DNA of 64,000 bases from Caldanaerobius polysaccharolyticus DSM 13641 (GCF_000427425.1 NZ_KE386495.1:262454-326453), one strand, 5' to 3'; shown: positions 11,499 through 21,650, counted from the first letter of the stretch. Notes: generated by a model not told the origin, from the sequence alone. Numbers and translations are program-made.

Positions 11499-11550
11499 GG
11501 GGGACGGTAATTGACCGCCACCCATTTATATCATCGTCCAGCCGGTCTGA
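11499..11550. repeat. GC-rich intercistronic repeat-like element
   Basis: The 118-bp gap between the binding-protein and permease genes contains GGGGGACGGTAATTGACCGC (11499-11518), an imperfect inverted repeat around AATT, and a second GC-rich element with CCGG boxes (GCCGGTCTGAGTTCTGCCGG, 11531-11550). Both stand out from the A+T-rich surroundings and resemble dispersed REP-like palindromes. Function is not shown; position matches the other intercistronic stems after binding-protein genes. Confidence 0.35.
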
Positions 11551-11580
11551 GTTCTGCCGGTTTAGCTATAATTATGAATT

Positions 11581-12993
11581 TTATTTATTAAAACTAGACC
11601 AGAATTTATCTAATTCTTTCTGAACATTTTGATTTGCTGCATCTAAAGCTTCTTTTGCGCCCATCTCATGATAAATAGCTTTATCTATAGCCCTACTATG
11701 TTCCGTCCATAGGGTTTCTCCTACAGGCGATACAGGACGGGCTCTAGACACACTCATAGCATCCATTCCTACCTTTATTGCATTTTTTATAGATGGATTA
11801 TCGATCGGATCAACATATGTTTTAATCAATTCTTCATTTGCTGGCAAATACGCTGCAGGGAAAGGTACATAATATTTTCTACCCTGGCTCTTATTAAAAG
11901 CTGCAGCTCCAGCAGCTTGCTCTTTTATTCCTTCAGTAGTAAGCCATTTAATAACTTCAAAAGCTTCTTTGGGATGTTTAGCTCCTCTAGGAATAGCCCA
12001 GCTCCATCCGCCGCTCCATGTAATCTTTTGCTTACCTTTTGGAGCTGGTGGTAAAGCTGCACCATAATTTAAATCAGGTTTATATCTCGCATAGCTGGAT
12101 ATTGCATTGTTAACGGTAATCAACATTGCTACCTGTCCAGTCAAAAAAGGATCATTAGCTTCACTCTGAAAAGTAGAAGCATAAGCATTGATTTTCTTAG
12201 CTCCGCCCAATATATCATATCCTTTTACCATAAATTCCAAAGCTTGAACAATCTCAGGTGAGTTTAGAAGTGCGGTTCTCCCGTCATCACTCAAAAACTT
12301 GCCACCATTTTGAAAACCAAATAAATATAACCAACTGTTACCAAAATTAGGTATAAAGCCTATCTGTTTGAAATTGCCCTTGTTATCCGTTATCGTTAAT
12401 TTTTTACTATAATCTAGCAATTCATCCCAATCCTGTGGCGGCCTATCTGGATCTAAACCTGCTTTTTTAAATAAATCTTTATTCCAGAATAGTATTCTTG
12501 TATCAGTATCCCAAGGTAATGCCCATATGTTGCCATTAAACGTTACTTCATCTACAGTATATTTAGCATATTGACTCATATCTAAATCACTAGCTTTTAT
12601 ATATTCATCCAGCGGTGTTAAAGCATTTCTAGCCGCAAATTGCGCTGCAGTAAACCTGTCTAGCCATGTAACATCTGGCGGGGAACCACTCGCTATAGCT
12701 GAGAGTAATTTAGTAACATCTTGCGTTGCGTAACCTCCTGTGCCAGGAGTAGACTGGGGTACAATTTGAATATTAGGATGAGTTTTATTAAAAGCGTCTA
12801 TCATTTCTTTATTACCACTGCCAACCGCCATGGGATTAAGTCCCCATACGATTACTTTTACTTTTTCACCTGATGAGACACTATCTGTCTTTGTGCTATT
12901 TGCCTTGGATGAGTTCGATGTTTTATTTGAACCGCAACCAATTAATGATATAACAAACACAAATATCAGTAAAAAGGAAAACAGTTTTTTCAT
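11581..12993 (-). CDS. CUT1 extracellular sugar-binding lipoprotein
   Basis: 470 residues. The signal MKKLFSFLLIFVFVISLIGC ends in a lipobox cysteine, then comes a Ser/Asn/Lys-rich linker. The body has family features: VIVWGLNPMAVGSG, NKTHPNIQIV, SGSPPDVTWLDRF, NGNIWALPWDTDTRILFWNKDLF and WSGGWSWAIPRGAKHPKEAFEVIKWL, typical of oligosaccharide-binding proteins of CUT1 transporters. The start is ATG at 12993 behind GGGGGATT. It is the promoter-proximal gene of the mannosidase cluster, and an operator-like word lies about 100 bp upstream. Ligand is probably a mannoside, by context. Confidence 0.88.
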   Translation of the reverse strand: MKKLFSFLLIFVFVISLIGCGSNKTSNSSKANSTKTDSVSSGEKVKVIVWGLNPMAVGSGNKEMIDAFNKTHPNIQIVPQSTPGTGGYATQDVTKLLSAIASGSPPDVTWLDRFTAAQFAARNALTPLDEYIKASDLDMSQYAKYTVDEVTFNGNIWALPWDTDTRILFWNKDLFKKAGLDPDRPPQDWDELLDYSKKLTITDNKGNFKQIGFIPNFGNSWLYLFGFQNGGKFLSDDGRTALLNSPEIVQALEFMVKGYDILGGAKKINAYASTFQSEANDPFLTGQVAMLITVNNAISSYARYKPDLNYGAALPPAPKGKQKITWSGGWSWAIPRGAKHPKEAFEVIKWLTTEGIKEQAAGAAAFNKSQGRKYYVPFPAAYLPANEELIKTYVDPIDNPSIKNAIKVGMDAMSVSRARPVSPVGETLWTEHSRAIDKAIYHEMGAKEALDAANQNVQKELDKFWSSFNK

Positions 12994-13085
12994 CAATACA
13001 ATCCCCCTTTTCTTAAATTAATGGGTTTTGTGTTCAGGTTTAAACATTTATCTCTTTACAATATTTATGACGACTTTAGGACATT

Positions 13086-13099
13086 TATGATAGCGTTAA
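13086..13099. promoter_or_regulatory. Operator-like 14-mer shared with the second sugar operon
   Basis: TATGATAGCGTTAA lies upstream of the CUT1 binding-protein gene. The leader of the other sugar operon has TATGATAACGTTAA at 21743-21756, with 13 of 14 bases identical. The centre GCGTTA/ACGTTA with a TATGATA flank resembles LacI-family operators. No LacI-type gene is in the window, so the regulator would be elsewhere. Confidence 0.5.
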
Positions 13100-13185
13100 A
13101 ATCCTTTGATTGCTATTATTAATTTCTCAACATAAAAAAAATTCGGTATGTATTTGGAAAGACAAAATATATAAAAACTGGGCTG

Positions 13186-14150
13186 TTAAGCCCAGTACAT
13201 TCCGCCTTTTGCTTCAAAAGGTATGACTTCTTTTAAAAACGCCACGGCCTTTTTAAATCCCTCTTCCGCTGTAAACAAGCTGTCTTCGTGTTCTATGCTC
13301 AGAACATCGTCGTACCCCACCATTCTCAAATTGCTGACGATGTCTTTCCACAACTGATAATCATGTCCATAGCCTACAGATCTGAATATCCACGCCCTGT
13401 TTACCTCATCACTGTAGTGCTTGGTGTCCAGAACTCCTATCCTTGGCGCATTTATGGGGTCTATCTTGGTGTCCTTGGCGTGGAAGAAGTATATGGCGTC
13501 GCCCAGATACCTTATAGCAGCCACCGGATCTATACCTTGCCAGAAGAGATGGCTGGGATCTAAGTTGGCGCCGATAGTAGGCCCTACCGCTTTCCTCAGC
13601 TTTAGCAGCGTCTCAGGATTGTACACGCAAAAACCAGGATGCATCTCCAGCGCTATCCTCTTTACGCCGTGTTCATTGGCAAATTTGACCGCTTTCTCCC
13701 AGTAAGGAATCAGCACCTCATTCCATTGATAATCCAGTACCTTCAGAAAATCCTCAGGCCACGGACATGTAACCCAGTTAGGATACTTAGAATTAGGGGA
13801 GTCCCCGGGACAACCCGAAAGGTTATAACCCTATCAATTCCCAGCTGTTCTGCCAAAAGCACGGTATTCTTAAAATCCTCGTCAAATTTCCTGGCGATTT
13901 CTTTGTCAGGATGTACAGGGTTGCCATGGGTGCTCAGCGCGCTGATTTCCACCCCTCTGTCATCAAAAGCCTTTTTAAACTTCTTTATGCTAGCCGGATC
14001 TTTAAGAAGCTCTTCAGGATTGCAATGGGCTTTTCCGGGGTAGCCGCCAGAACCCACCTCTACCACGTTCACACCCAGCTCCACGATGTGGTCCAGGGCA
14101 TCCTCCAGCTTTCTGTCCTGAAAAAGCACCATAAAAACGCCTAATTTCAT
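13186..14150 (-). pseudogene. Sugar phosphate isomerase/epimerase-type TIM barrel, split by a one-base frameshift
   Basis: Two overlapping-frame ORFs make one protein of the IolE/xylose-isomerase-like TIM-barrel family. The 5' part (14150 to about 13820) runs from MKLGVFMVLFQDRKLEDAL to GIDRVITF. The 3' part contains NEHGVKRIALEMHPGFC, ANLDPSHLFWQGID, HAKDTKID and LSIEHEDS with the metal-binding Glu/His/Asp residues. At 13818-13820 the coding strand has TTTCGG where an added T restores TFSGCPGDSPNSKYPNWV and joins the halves exactly. It is the last gene of the second sugar operon. Either it is a recently inactivated gene or the base was lost in sequencing. Confidence 0.85.
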
Positions 14151-14258
14151 CAAAAAACCCCTTTCTTTCAGAGACTAACGAAGTTCTGCTTATTGTCAAC
14201 ACTGCAGGAAACATGGTATCGCCGAAAAACTTCAGGTGGAAACTGCGATTACTATCCC

Positions 14259-15416
14259 TTATTCAATTTCTATCCACTTATTACTCTTAGCTGATTTAAC
14301 TATCGCTTCACAAAGTAATAATTCTCTATACCCATCTTCGAATGTCGGGAATTCAGGAGGTTCTCCTTTAATGTGACCTTTTCGTATAATATATTTGTAA
14401 AATTTCGCAAACATTTGTTTTAGAGTGTCAGGGAATCCTTCGTTATGACCACCTGGATAACTGACTATCTCCCTTGCATATGGACTCAGTAACGATGGAT
14501 CCTTAACTAAAACTTCGTTATTCCCATCTCTTTTTCCGATCCAAAGCTCGTTAGGCCTTTCAGAATTCCAACCTATTGCTTTTTTTGAGCCATAAATTTC
14601 AAAGTAGAGCCTATTTTTTCTTCCTGCGGCAACCTGGTTTACGGTCATAGAACCATGAGCTCCATTGTTAAACCTTAGCAACACTGTTGCATAATCTTCA
14701 GTATTAATCTCAATATCCTCGTAATCTTCAGGGCTCAGTATTTTACCAGAGTAAGTTTCAACAGGTTTTAGAGGTTTTTTTCTTACAGAATGGAATGTTG
14801 CAAAATCAGCACATACCGAACTTACATTAATACTTGTTACAAATTCAATCAAGTCTAGCCAATGCGACCCTATATCCGCAACTGCTCTAGAATCCCCACT
14901 AAACTCAGGCTGAAGCCTCCAGTTAAAGTCAGTTTCGTAGAAAAGCCAATCTTGTTGGTAAGAACCGTTCACGGCAAAAATCTTACCTAATTCGCCACTC
15001 TCAATTATTTTCCTTGCGTGATGCATTAAAGGATAAAACCTTAAATTGAAATTTACTGCATTCACAAGTTTCTTTTCCTTTGCAATTTTAATAAGTTCAG
15101 CTCCTTCAAAAGAATTCATAGCAAGCGGTTTTTCACACACAACATGCTTACCCGCTAGCAAGGCTTCCTTTGATATCTTGTAATGAAGGTGGTTTGGAGT
15201 ACATACATGCACTACTTCTATTTCTTTATCGTTTAGTAAGCTTTTATAATCACCATAATACTTTTCTATATTTAGCAATTCCGCTTTTTGCTTTGCTACT
15301 TCTTCGTTAATGTCCGCAAGAGCTACAATATCTACAAACCCAAGTCTTCTTAGCGCCTCAACATGAGCAGGGCCTATAAAGCCAGTGCCTATTATGCCTA
15401 CTTTTATTTTCTGCAT
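14259..15416 (-). CDS. Gfo/Idh/MocA-family NAD(P)-dependent oxidoreductase
   Basis: 385 residues. The N-terminal Rossmann fold has [18 protein letters not shown], then [11 protein letters not shown] and the EKPLAMN motif with the catalytic-region Lys. The C-terminal alpha/beta domain includes [13 protein letters not shown]. These enzymes oxidise or reduce sugars, cyclitols and their derivatives. The frame is open to 15488, but the ATG at 15416 has GGAGGGGG 7 nt upstream and begins the Rossmann fold. It follows the permease gene in an operon that encodes a second family member and two TIM-barrel isomerases, pointing to oxidised-sugar or inositol-like catabolism. Substrate unknown. Confidence 0.88.
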   Translation of the reverse strand: MQKIKVGIIGTGFIGPAHVEALRRLGFVDIVALADINEEVAKQKAELLNIEKYYGDYKSLLNDKEIEVVHVCTPNHLHYKISKEALLAGKHVVCEKPLAMNSFEGAELIKIAKEKKLVNAVNFNLRFYPLMHHARKIIESGELGKIFAVNGSYQQDWLFYETDFNWRLQPEFSGDSRAVADIGSHWLDLIEFVTSINVSSVCADFATFHSVRKKPLKPVETYSGKILSPEDYEDIEINTEDYATVLLRFNNGAHGSMTVNQVAAGRKNRLYFEIYGSKKAIGWNSERPNELWIGKRDGNNEVLVKDPSLLSPYAREIVSYPGGHNEGFPDTLKQMFAKFYKYIIRKGHIKGEPPEFPTFEDGYRELLLCEAIVKSAKSNKWIEIE

Positions 15417-15533
15417 TTTGTACCCCCTCCGTACATCATTTTTGCACTGTATCTCAATCTTTTTCGATTTTCTGTAATCTCCATACACTCCTATCCTGTT
15501 TCGAAAATAGTATCAATATATCTAACTTTTCTA

Positions 15534-16514
15534 TCAGTCCTTGTTCTGGTATTTATTCCCAAGCGCCACTGCAAGTATAATAATAATCCCCCTAACTACC
15601 ATCTGTTGACTTACATCTAATCCTGCTATAATAAGACCATTATTAATCATTCCCATTAGAAGTGAGCCAATTACTGAACCTATAATAGAACCTGTTCCAC
15701 CTGCCATACTGGTACCTCCGAGTATCACAGCTGCGATAACAGAAAGCTCATCACCATCACCAAAAGAATACCTACCAGCCTGCATTCTACCTGCGTATAA
15801 CATTCCGGCGAAACTTGCTGCAATGCCTGAAACCGTCATTACAATAAATTTTATTTTTTGGGTATTGATCCCTGTATATTTCGCAGCTATTTCATTACCA
15901 CCTGTAGCCAGGGTTTGTTTTCCATACGGGGTATGGTTTAAAACAAAGTGCCCAATAATAAGAACAATTATTGTCCATATGAAAAGTACAGGAAATCCCC
16001 CTATATCACCTGTACCAAAAAGAAAATTATACGTTTCGTTTAAAATCGGTACAGGGGCAGTATTAGTAATCCACATTGCAAGACCTCTTGCAATTCCCAT
16101 TGTGCCTAAAGTTGCCAAGAACGCGGGGATGCCGGTCTTAGTTATAAGAAGACCATTAATAGCACCTATAGCAGCACCTATTAAAAAACCGCCAAGTACC
16201 GCGAGAAAAATGCTGCCATTATGAGCCAGTATCAATGCAGTTACTAAAGAGGTAAGAGCCGTAATGGAGCCTACTGATAAGTCGATTTGCCCTGCAGCAA
16301 TTACAAAAGTCATTGCCACAGCCATAATTGAAATCATAGCTGTTTGACGGGTAATGTTTAATAAATTTGTTAAAGTTGTAAATCCTTCAGAATGCAAAGT
16401 AATAGCAAAAAACACGAATACTGCTACAAATGCAATATAAACTATGTATTTTCTCCATTCAATCTTTTTAAAACCACTAAATGTGTTATTGCTAATATTA
16501 CTCTTGGATTGCAT
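15534..16514 (-). CDS. Ribose-type (CUT2) sugar ABC transporter permease
   Basis: 326 residues with 8-10 membrane segments and RbsC hallmarks: AAGQIDLSVGSITALTSL, KTGIPAFLATLGTMGIARGL and AVILGGTSMAGGTGSIIGS. It overlaps the upstream ATPase gene by 17 bp, with GGAGGAG inside that gene. It forms the channel of the second ribose-type transporter together with the adjoining ATPase and the binding protein at 19312-20526. Substrate unknown. Confidence 0.9.
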   Translation of the reverse strand: MQSKSNISNNTFSGFKKIEWRKYIVYIAFVAVFVFFAITLHSEGFTTLTNLLNITRQTAMISIMAVAMTFVIAAGQIDLSVGSITALTSLVTALILAHNGSIFLAVLGGFLIGAAIGAINGLLITKTGIPAFLATLGTMGIARGLAMWITNTAPVPILNETYNFLFGTGDIGGFPVLFIWTIIVLIIGHFVLNHTPYGKQTLATGGNEIAAKYTGINTQKIKFIVMTVSGIAASFAGMLYAGRMQAGRYSFGDGDELSVIAAVILGGTSMAGGTGSIIGSVIGSLLMGMINNGLIIAGLDVSQQMVVRGIIIILAVALGNKYQNKD

Positions 16515-17997
16515 ATTGCAACTCCTCCTCTGACTTAATATCTTTTCTAAGTATTTCTCCTGTTATTTTACCTTTCTTCAATATTAGAATCCTATCGCAA
16601 ATAGCTAATAACTCCGCTAATTCAGAAGAAACTATAATTACTCCTTTACCCGTATCCGCAAAATTACGGATTATATCAATAATTTCACCTTTGGCAGCAA
16701 CATCAATGCCAGCAGTTGGTTCATCAAGCAATAAAATTTTGGGATTGGTTTCTAACCATTTTGATATAACAACCTTCTGCTGATTCCCGCCTGAAAGAAA
16801 TTTAACTTGCTTATTCATATCGTCCGTTTTTATAGCTAGTTTTTTGATATTTTCTTGCACTATAGTACTAGCTTTCTTATCATCGATTACTACAAATGCT
16901 TTCAATAATTTTTTTAAATTAGGTAATACAATATTTTCCTTAACACTATGCATAAGTACAAGCCCCTGTCGTCTTCTATCTTCCGGGACCAGTACTATAC
17001 CTTCCCTCATAGCGTCTTTAACATTTCTTATTTCAACTTTTTTCCCATCTATAATGATTTCACCTTTTATTTTCTTGTGAATCCCACAAAGCGACTCTAA
17101 AATTTCTGTCCTTCCACTACCCATCAGCCCTGCAATACCTAACACTTCACCTTTTTTCAGATTAAAAGATATATTTTTTATTCTAGAATCAACGTCAAGA
17201 TTTTTGACCTCAAGAATATAAGAACCATCACCATTATAGTTCCTTTCTTTCCACTCAAATGTTTTCTCCACATTTGCTCCTATCATCAGTTCAATAATTT
17301 TTTCCTTGCTGAGATTCTTACTTTCAGTAGTTATCACGTTTTTGCCATCCTTTAGAATAGTTATTTCATCAGCAACTTGAAATATTTCGTTCATTCTATG
17401 CGATATATATACAATAGAAACATCTTTTTGCTTTAGCCTTTTTATAATGTCAAATAGAATAATGGTTTCACCTTCCGATAAAGAAGCAGTGGGCTCGTCC
17501 ATTATAAGTATATTCGCATCCCTTGATAACGCCTTTGCTATTTCAACAAGCTGGCAATAACCTACTCCCAATGTACTTACAAGTGTATCAGGAGCTATAT
17601 TTATACCTAGATCTTGGAGAAGATGCCTTGTTCTTTTTAGCATATTTTTTTTATCAATGACGTACCTTTTTTTAATAGGTTCATTCATAAGAAAAATATT
17701 TTCTGCAACCGTCAATGTAGGAACAAGGCTTAATTCCTGAAAAATCATACGTATGCCGTATTTTTGAGCATCTTTCGCATTTTTAATCTCTACTGTTTTT
17801 CCATTTATTTTTATGGTTCCTTTATCGAAACTATAAACTCCCATTAAAATTTTCATCAGCGTTGACTTTCCAGCCCCATTACTGCCCACCAGAGCATGAA
17901 CTTGACCTCTTTTAACTTTAAAATTCACATTTTCTAGCACTTTGACTCCATTAAAAGACTTACAAATACCCTCTAATTCCAATGCATATTGATTCAT
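16498..17997 (-). CDS. Ribose-type sugar ABC transporter ATP-binding protein (double domain)
   Basis: 499 residues with two ABC domains. The first has Walker A GSNGAGKSTLMKILMG, LSRDANILIMDEPTASLSEGE and a non-canonical signature (TLGVGYCQ). The second has GLMGSGRTEILESLCG, signature LSGGNQQK and LLLDEPTAGIDVAAK. This is the RbsA/MglA layout. The start is ATG with AAGGTGG. The gene comes after a Gfo dehydrogenase gene and a 9-bp GC stem, and translation is coupled to the permease downstream. Confidence 0.9.
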   Translation of the reverse strand: MNQYALELEGICKSFNGVKVLENVNFKVKRGQVHALVGSNGAGKSTLMKILMGVYSFDKGTIKINGKTVEIKNAKDAQKYGIRMIFQELSLVPTLTVAENIFLMNEPIKKRYVIDKKNMLKRTRHLLQDLGINIAPDTLVSTLGVGYCQLVEIAKALSRDANILIMDEPTASLSEGETIILFDIIKRLKQKDVSIVYISHRMNEIFQVADEITILKDGKNVITTESKNLSKEKIIELMIGANVEKTFEWKERNYNGDGSYILEVKNLDVDSRIKNISFNLKKGEVLGIAGLMGSGRTEILESLCGIHKKIKGEIIIDGKKVEIRNVKDAMREGIVLVPEDRRRQGLVLMHSVKENIVLPNLKKLLKAFVVIDDKKASTIVQENIKKLAIKTDDMNKQVKFLSGGNQQKVVISKWLETNPKILLLDEPTAGIDVAAKGEIIDIIRNFADTGKGVIIVSSELAELLAICDRILILKKGKITGEILRKDIKSEEELQYAIQE

Positions 17998-18034
17998 TGC
18001 CTACCACCTTTACAAAATTGAATATAAACAACTC

Positions 18035-18057
18035 TTAGCCCCCAAAATGGGGGCTAA
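18035..18057 (-). repeat. 9-bp perfect intercistronic stem before the ATPase gene
   Basis: TTAGCCCCC (18035-18043) and GGGGGCTAA (18049-18057) enclose a 5-nt loop, directly after the dehydrogenase stop codon. No U-run follows on the minus strand. Like the stem at 5851-5899, it separates promoter-proximal genes from the transporter ATPase and may set relative expression. Confidence 0.65.
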
Positions 18058-18060
18058 AAT

Positions 18061-19233
18061 TTATTTATTAAAATTTACCTTAATCCATTTCTGCTTTTCA
18101 GATGATTCTATTATTGCATCGCATATCAAAGAAATTTTGTAACCGTCCTCGAAATTCGGTGAAACTTCCGTGTCTTCTACTATAGATTTAATAAAATCAT
18201 GACACTCAATTATCTTAGTTTCACCGTAGCCTATACCTAACGCTGGGATTGGCCACAGAGCTTCTCCGTATGGATGAGCCGGTCCTGTATATATTGTCCT
18301 GAAACCACGCCTATCAGCAGGATCGCTAGCGAAGTACACCTGCAACTCGTCTCTTCTTTCATAGTTGAAGAAAATTGAACCTTTTTCACCATGTATTTCA
18401 AATGTTATAAAGTTATTTCTTCCCCATCCGTTTCTTGTAGCTTCAATACTCCCTACAGCCCCATTTTTGAACCTTATCATGAAAGATACTTCATCATCCA
18501 CATCAACTGGTGCTTTTTTAACACTATTATCTAATTTTACCGTACCGAGCTTATCAACAGTACCCTGTTGCACTGGTCTTTCTGTTATATATGTTTTCAT
18601 CGTAGCCATCACTTCATCAAATTCACCTACAAGATATCTTGCCATATCAATTACATGCGTCCCAATATCACCGAGTGTTCCAGAACCTGCAATGGCCTTC
18701 TGGAATCTCCATGAAAGTGGAGATAACGGATCCGCAGACCAATCTTGTAGATAAGTGCCTCTAAAGTTCAAGATCTTTCCCAACGAGCCTTCATCAATAA
18801 ATTTCTTTGCAAGAGCAACAGCTGGAGTCCTTCTGTAGTTAAACGCAAGCATGTTTTTAACACCAGCATTCTTTACTGCTTCATACATCTTTTTAGCTTC
18901 TTCACTAGTCCTAGCTATCGGCTTTTCACAGAAAATGTGCTTTCCGGCCTTTGCAGCAGCAATAGCTATTTCTGCATGAGTGTCGTTTGGAGTTGCTATA
19001 TCTACAATATCGATTTCAGGGTCTTCAATAACTTTTCTCCAATCTGAAGTATATTTTTCAAACCCAAACCTTGCTGCAGCATCTTTAGCAGTTTCTTCTG
19101 TAATGTCAGCAATTATTTTCCTCACCGGTATACCTGGCGCCGGCCAGAAAAACATGGGCATAGTAGCGTATGCCATTGCATGAGCCTTACCCATAAATCC
19201 CGCTCCAATTAAACCAATATTAAATTTCTTCAT
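18061..19233 (-). CDS. Gfo/Idh/MocA-family NAD(P)-dependent oxidoreductase
   Basis: 390 residues. The Rossmann domain begins with NIGLIGAGFMGKAHAMAYA, followed by VDIATPNDTHAEIA and CEKPIARTSEEA. The C-terminal domain carries GTLGDIGTHVIDMARYLVGE. The SLSPLSWRFQK region is typical of the inositol/sugar dehydrogenase side of the family. It shares only modest motifs with the second family member at 14259-15416, so the two likely act on different intermediates. The start is ATG with GGAGGGGTG. It lies between the binding-protein gene and the ATPase gene in the same operon. Confidence 0.88.
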   Translation of the reverse strand: MKKFNIGLIGAGFMGKAHAMAYATMPMFFWPAPGIPVRKIIADITEETAKDAAARFGFEKYTSDWRKVIEDPEIDIVDIATPNDTHAEIAIAAAKAGKHIFCEKPIARTSEEAKKMYEAVKNAGVKNMLAFNYRRTPAVALAKKFIDEGSLGKILNFRGTYLQDWSADPLSPLSWRFQKAIAGSGTLGDIGTHVIDMARYLVGEFDEVMATMKTYITERPVQQGTVDKLGTVKLDNSVKKAPVDVDDEVSFMIRFKNGAVGSIEATRNGWGRNNFITFEIHGEKGSIFFNYERRDELQVYFASDPADRRGFRTIYTGPAHPYGEALWPIPALGIGYGETKIIECHDFIKSIVEDTEVSPNFEDGYKISLICDAIIESSEKQKWIKVNFNK

Positions 19234-19311
19234 AACTTACACCCCTCCACTTGATTTTAATCTTTATTTAAGTTGATTTTTGCGTCAAATTTAATACCCC
19301 TATGCCAAGGA

Positions 19312-20526
19312 TCATTTTGTATTTGACACAGCCTTTATTAAAGCTTCTGGTGGATTCCTATGATAAACTTGCTTATATGCTTCAAGGACGTTATCTTTAG
19401 TTACCGCCAAAGATGGAACAGCAACATATGAAGGAGCTGGTTTCCCTAATAGCGCGAATGCTGCCAATGTAGCTTCAGCAACACCCTGGTCATAAGGCCG
19501 TTGCGCACCAACCCCTTTGACACAGTCATCTTCTGCAATCATCCTAGCAACATTATTTCCCAGGTCAGTTGTTGTCACTACGAGGTCTTTCCTGCCAGCT
19601 GCCTTAACCGCAGCTACTACACCTTCTGCAGGCACATCCCATACTGCAAAAATACCATTAAGATCAGGGTGTTTTGTTAGCATCGCATCAGCAACTGAAC
19701 TTGCCTTGTTAGGATCATTAAATCCACCACGGTCAACTATCTTTATATTAGGATATTTTGCTTTAATAGTCCTTTCAAAAGCCTGAGTTCTTTGATTAGT
19801 TACAAAAAAGTCGGCATCATAGTATATTACGCCAATTTTCCCCTTGTACCCTAACGCCTTTGCCATAATATCTGCAGCTGCAACACCATTTCCATAGTTA
19901 TCGGCAGAAACTACACTTACATAGTCCTTACCTGGTTTTAAGCCATTCGGAACATTGTCCATGAACACCAATTTAATTCCCTTTTCAGCGGCTTTTTTAT
20001 ACGCGGGCGCAGTAGAAACTGGGTCGACAGGAATGCTTACTATTATATTGGGATTTAGTGCTACTACACTCTCTATGTCAGAAACCTGTTTTTCAGCTTT
20101 AAAATTGGCGTCAGTCACTGCCACCACCTTTATTCCTAATTTTGAGAATGTATCCTTTAGACCCTGGACCTGAGCAGTAGACCAGTCATTACCTGCATAA
20201 TGAAGCACTATAGCAGCGGTATATTTACCTGCTCTAACTTTTGCAATTTCTTCATCCGTGAGCTTTAAAGACGTTGCTGGGGTTGCCTTCTCTCCATGAG
20301 GTCCAGTACTTAAAATCGCACCATTTAAACTAGCATTGCTATTTGTCGGCTCAGAAGTATTCGCTTGTGTTGCAGGGGTTTTAGAAGCATTAGCCTCTGA
20401 CTGCTTATTTTGTACAGATCGCGGTTGACTAGACGACACTCGGGAACTACTTCCACAACCTGCAAACGAGAAGCTAAATATAATTCCTAAGCACAAAGCC
20501 ATAAATCTAACTTTTCTTTTATACAT
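19312..20526 (-). CDS. Ribose-type sugar-binding lipoprotein
   Basis: 404 residues. MYKRKVRFMALCLGIIF leads to a lipobox ending FAGC, followed by an unusually long Ser/Asn/Thr-rich linker (about residues 25-75) that tethers the binding domain. The domain has RbsB-type motifs: YTAAIVLHYAGNDWSTAQ, IIVSIPVDPVSTAPAYKKAA, GKIGVIYYDADFFVTNQR and GIFAVWDVPAEGVVAAVKAA. At about 404 residues it is longer than typical (about 320), mostly because of the linker. It is the second gene of the operon and serves the RbsA/RbsC-type pair downstream. Ligand unknown. Confidence 0.87.
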   Translation of the reverse strand: MYKRKVRFMALCLGIIFSFSFAGCGSSSRVSSSQPRSVQNKQSEANASKTPATQANTSEPTNSNASLNGAILSTGPHGEKATPATSLKLTDEEIAKVRAGKYTAAIVLHYAGNDWSTAQVQGLKDTFSKLGIKVVAVTDANFKAEKQVSDIESVVALNPNIIVSIPVDPVSTAPAYKKAAEKGIKLVFMDNVPNGLKPGKDYVSVVSADNYGNGVAAADIMAKALGYKGKIGVIYYDADFFVTNQRTQAFERTIKAKYPNIKIVDRGGFNDPNKASSVADAMLTKHPDLNGIFAVWDVPAEGVVAAVKAAGRKDLVVTTTDLGNNVARMIAEDDCVKGVGAQRPYDQGVAEATLAAFALLGKPAPSYVAVPSLAVTKDNVLEAYKQVYHRNPPEALIKAVSNTK

Positions 20527-20592
20527 TTAAATTCGCCTCCCTTCTTTTAAATTCATAAGCCTCATCTGCTAATAAAAGGATAAGACAACAAT

Positions 20593-21405
20593 CTATTTGA
20601 ATATGCGCGAAAGGTATTTACTCGACTCATTTGCCGCTTCTTCCGGAGCTCCATTGTAACCATCAGCTTCAACAGTGAAATCCACTTCATGCCCGCAATT
20701 CAACAACGTATTTATTATAGAATCGAAATTTACCTGACCCTTTCCTAAGGGATAGAAACCACCTCTGTAATAATCTTTAAGATGTATATATTTAATCCTC
20801 TCCTTGTATTTTTCCACAACCTTTGCAGAATCTCCTCCACCCGCTTCTATATGACCTGTATCAGGACATAAGTCTATTTTTGTAAGTGACATAAGCTTGT
20901 CGAGTTGATCTGGTCCTTGAGTAATAGTTCCTAAATGTGGATGATAACTTGCAATAAGACCATACTTTTTGGATAATTCCATCACTCTATCCAGTCCTTC
21001 AGCCAGTTTTTTGTAGTCATCCTCTTTGATGCCTTTTGAACGAATTGCACCCCCACCCACAACGAAGTGTTTGGCGCCAAATTCAGCAGCAAGAGATGCA
21101 GCTTTTTCGAGTTTATAAAATTCGTCTTCAAGTATTTCATCAAATATGAAATTTGCACCTGAGTATACTGCTAAAAGCTTTAAATTCAAACCTTTTAAAA
21201 AGTCGTTGAAAACCTTTTTGTTATTAGCATACTTGGCAAGGTTACCATCAAATATCTCGATCATTTCATACCCTGCTCTTGAAATTGACTTAACAGCTTC
21301 TTCTATAGATCCTGTAGAAAGATAAAAGAGATCCTTAACAGATGTAACACCAGCTGGATGTCCTACAACATCTCCCCACGCATTAGTCATATAACCTACT
21401 TTCAT
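20593..21405 (-). CDS. Sugar phosphate isomerase/epimerase-type TIM-barrel protein
   Basis: 270 residues of the AP-endonuclease-2/xylose-isomerase-like barrel family (IolE, IolI, YcjR group). Metal-site residues occur in YEMIEIFDG, KHFVVGGGAI, IASYHPHLGT, DLCPDTGHIEAGGGD, YIHLKDYYRG and the final DFTVEADGYNG. The frame is open to 21444, but the ATG at 21405 (MKVGYMTNAWGDV) has GGGAGG 10 nt upstream. It is the first gene of the second sugar operon, after a leader of about 440 nt. It probably isomerises, epimerises or dehydrates a keto-sugar made by the Gfo-type dehydrogenases. Confidence 0.85.
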   Translation of the reverse strand: MKVGYMTNAWGDVVGHPAGVTSVKDLFYLSTGSIEEAVKSISRAGYEMIEIFDGNLAKYANNKKVFNDFLKGLNLKLLAVYSGANFIFDEILEDEFYKLEKAASLAAEFGAKHFVVGGGAIRSKGIKEDDYKKLAEGLDRVMELSKKYGLIASYHPHLGTITQGPDQLDKLMSLTKIDLCPDTGHIEAGGGDSAKVVEKYKERIKYIHLKDYYRGGFYPLGKGQVNFDSIINTLLNCGHEVDFTVEADGYNGAPEEAANESSKYLSRIFK

Positions 21406-21490
21406 ATTAGGTATTCCTCCCTCATTTTTTTCATCGCAAAGCAAAATAACTTTTCATAGAGTTTTCATATTGTTCGAAATACTCTTTTTC

Positions 21491-21650
21491 CCCATAGTTC
21501 ATTTGAGCGAGCTTATTTCGGATCTTTATAAATAAACTATGGGAAATATTTTTTATTTGACATCTTATCTAACTTAAACTCAACCTCCCTTCTAGAATTT
21601 TTATAAGCTTTTACAGAACCTCAAATTTACGATAAAATAAGAGGGTTCTG
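21491..21650 (-). promoter_or_regulatory. Structured mRNA leader of the second sugar operon
   Basis: Two inverted repeats lie in the leader between the promoter at 21851 and the first gene at 21405. CCCATAGTT(C/T)ATTT pairs across 21491-21504 and 21530-21543. CAGAACC-TC (21614-21622) pairs with GAGGGTTCTG (21641-21650). Neither has a clean U-run on the minus strand. No known riboswitch family was recognised. Confidence 0.45.
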
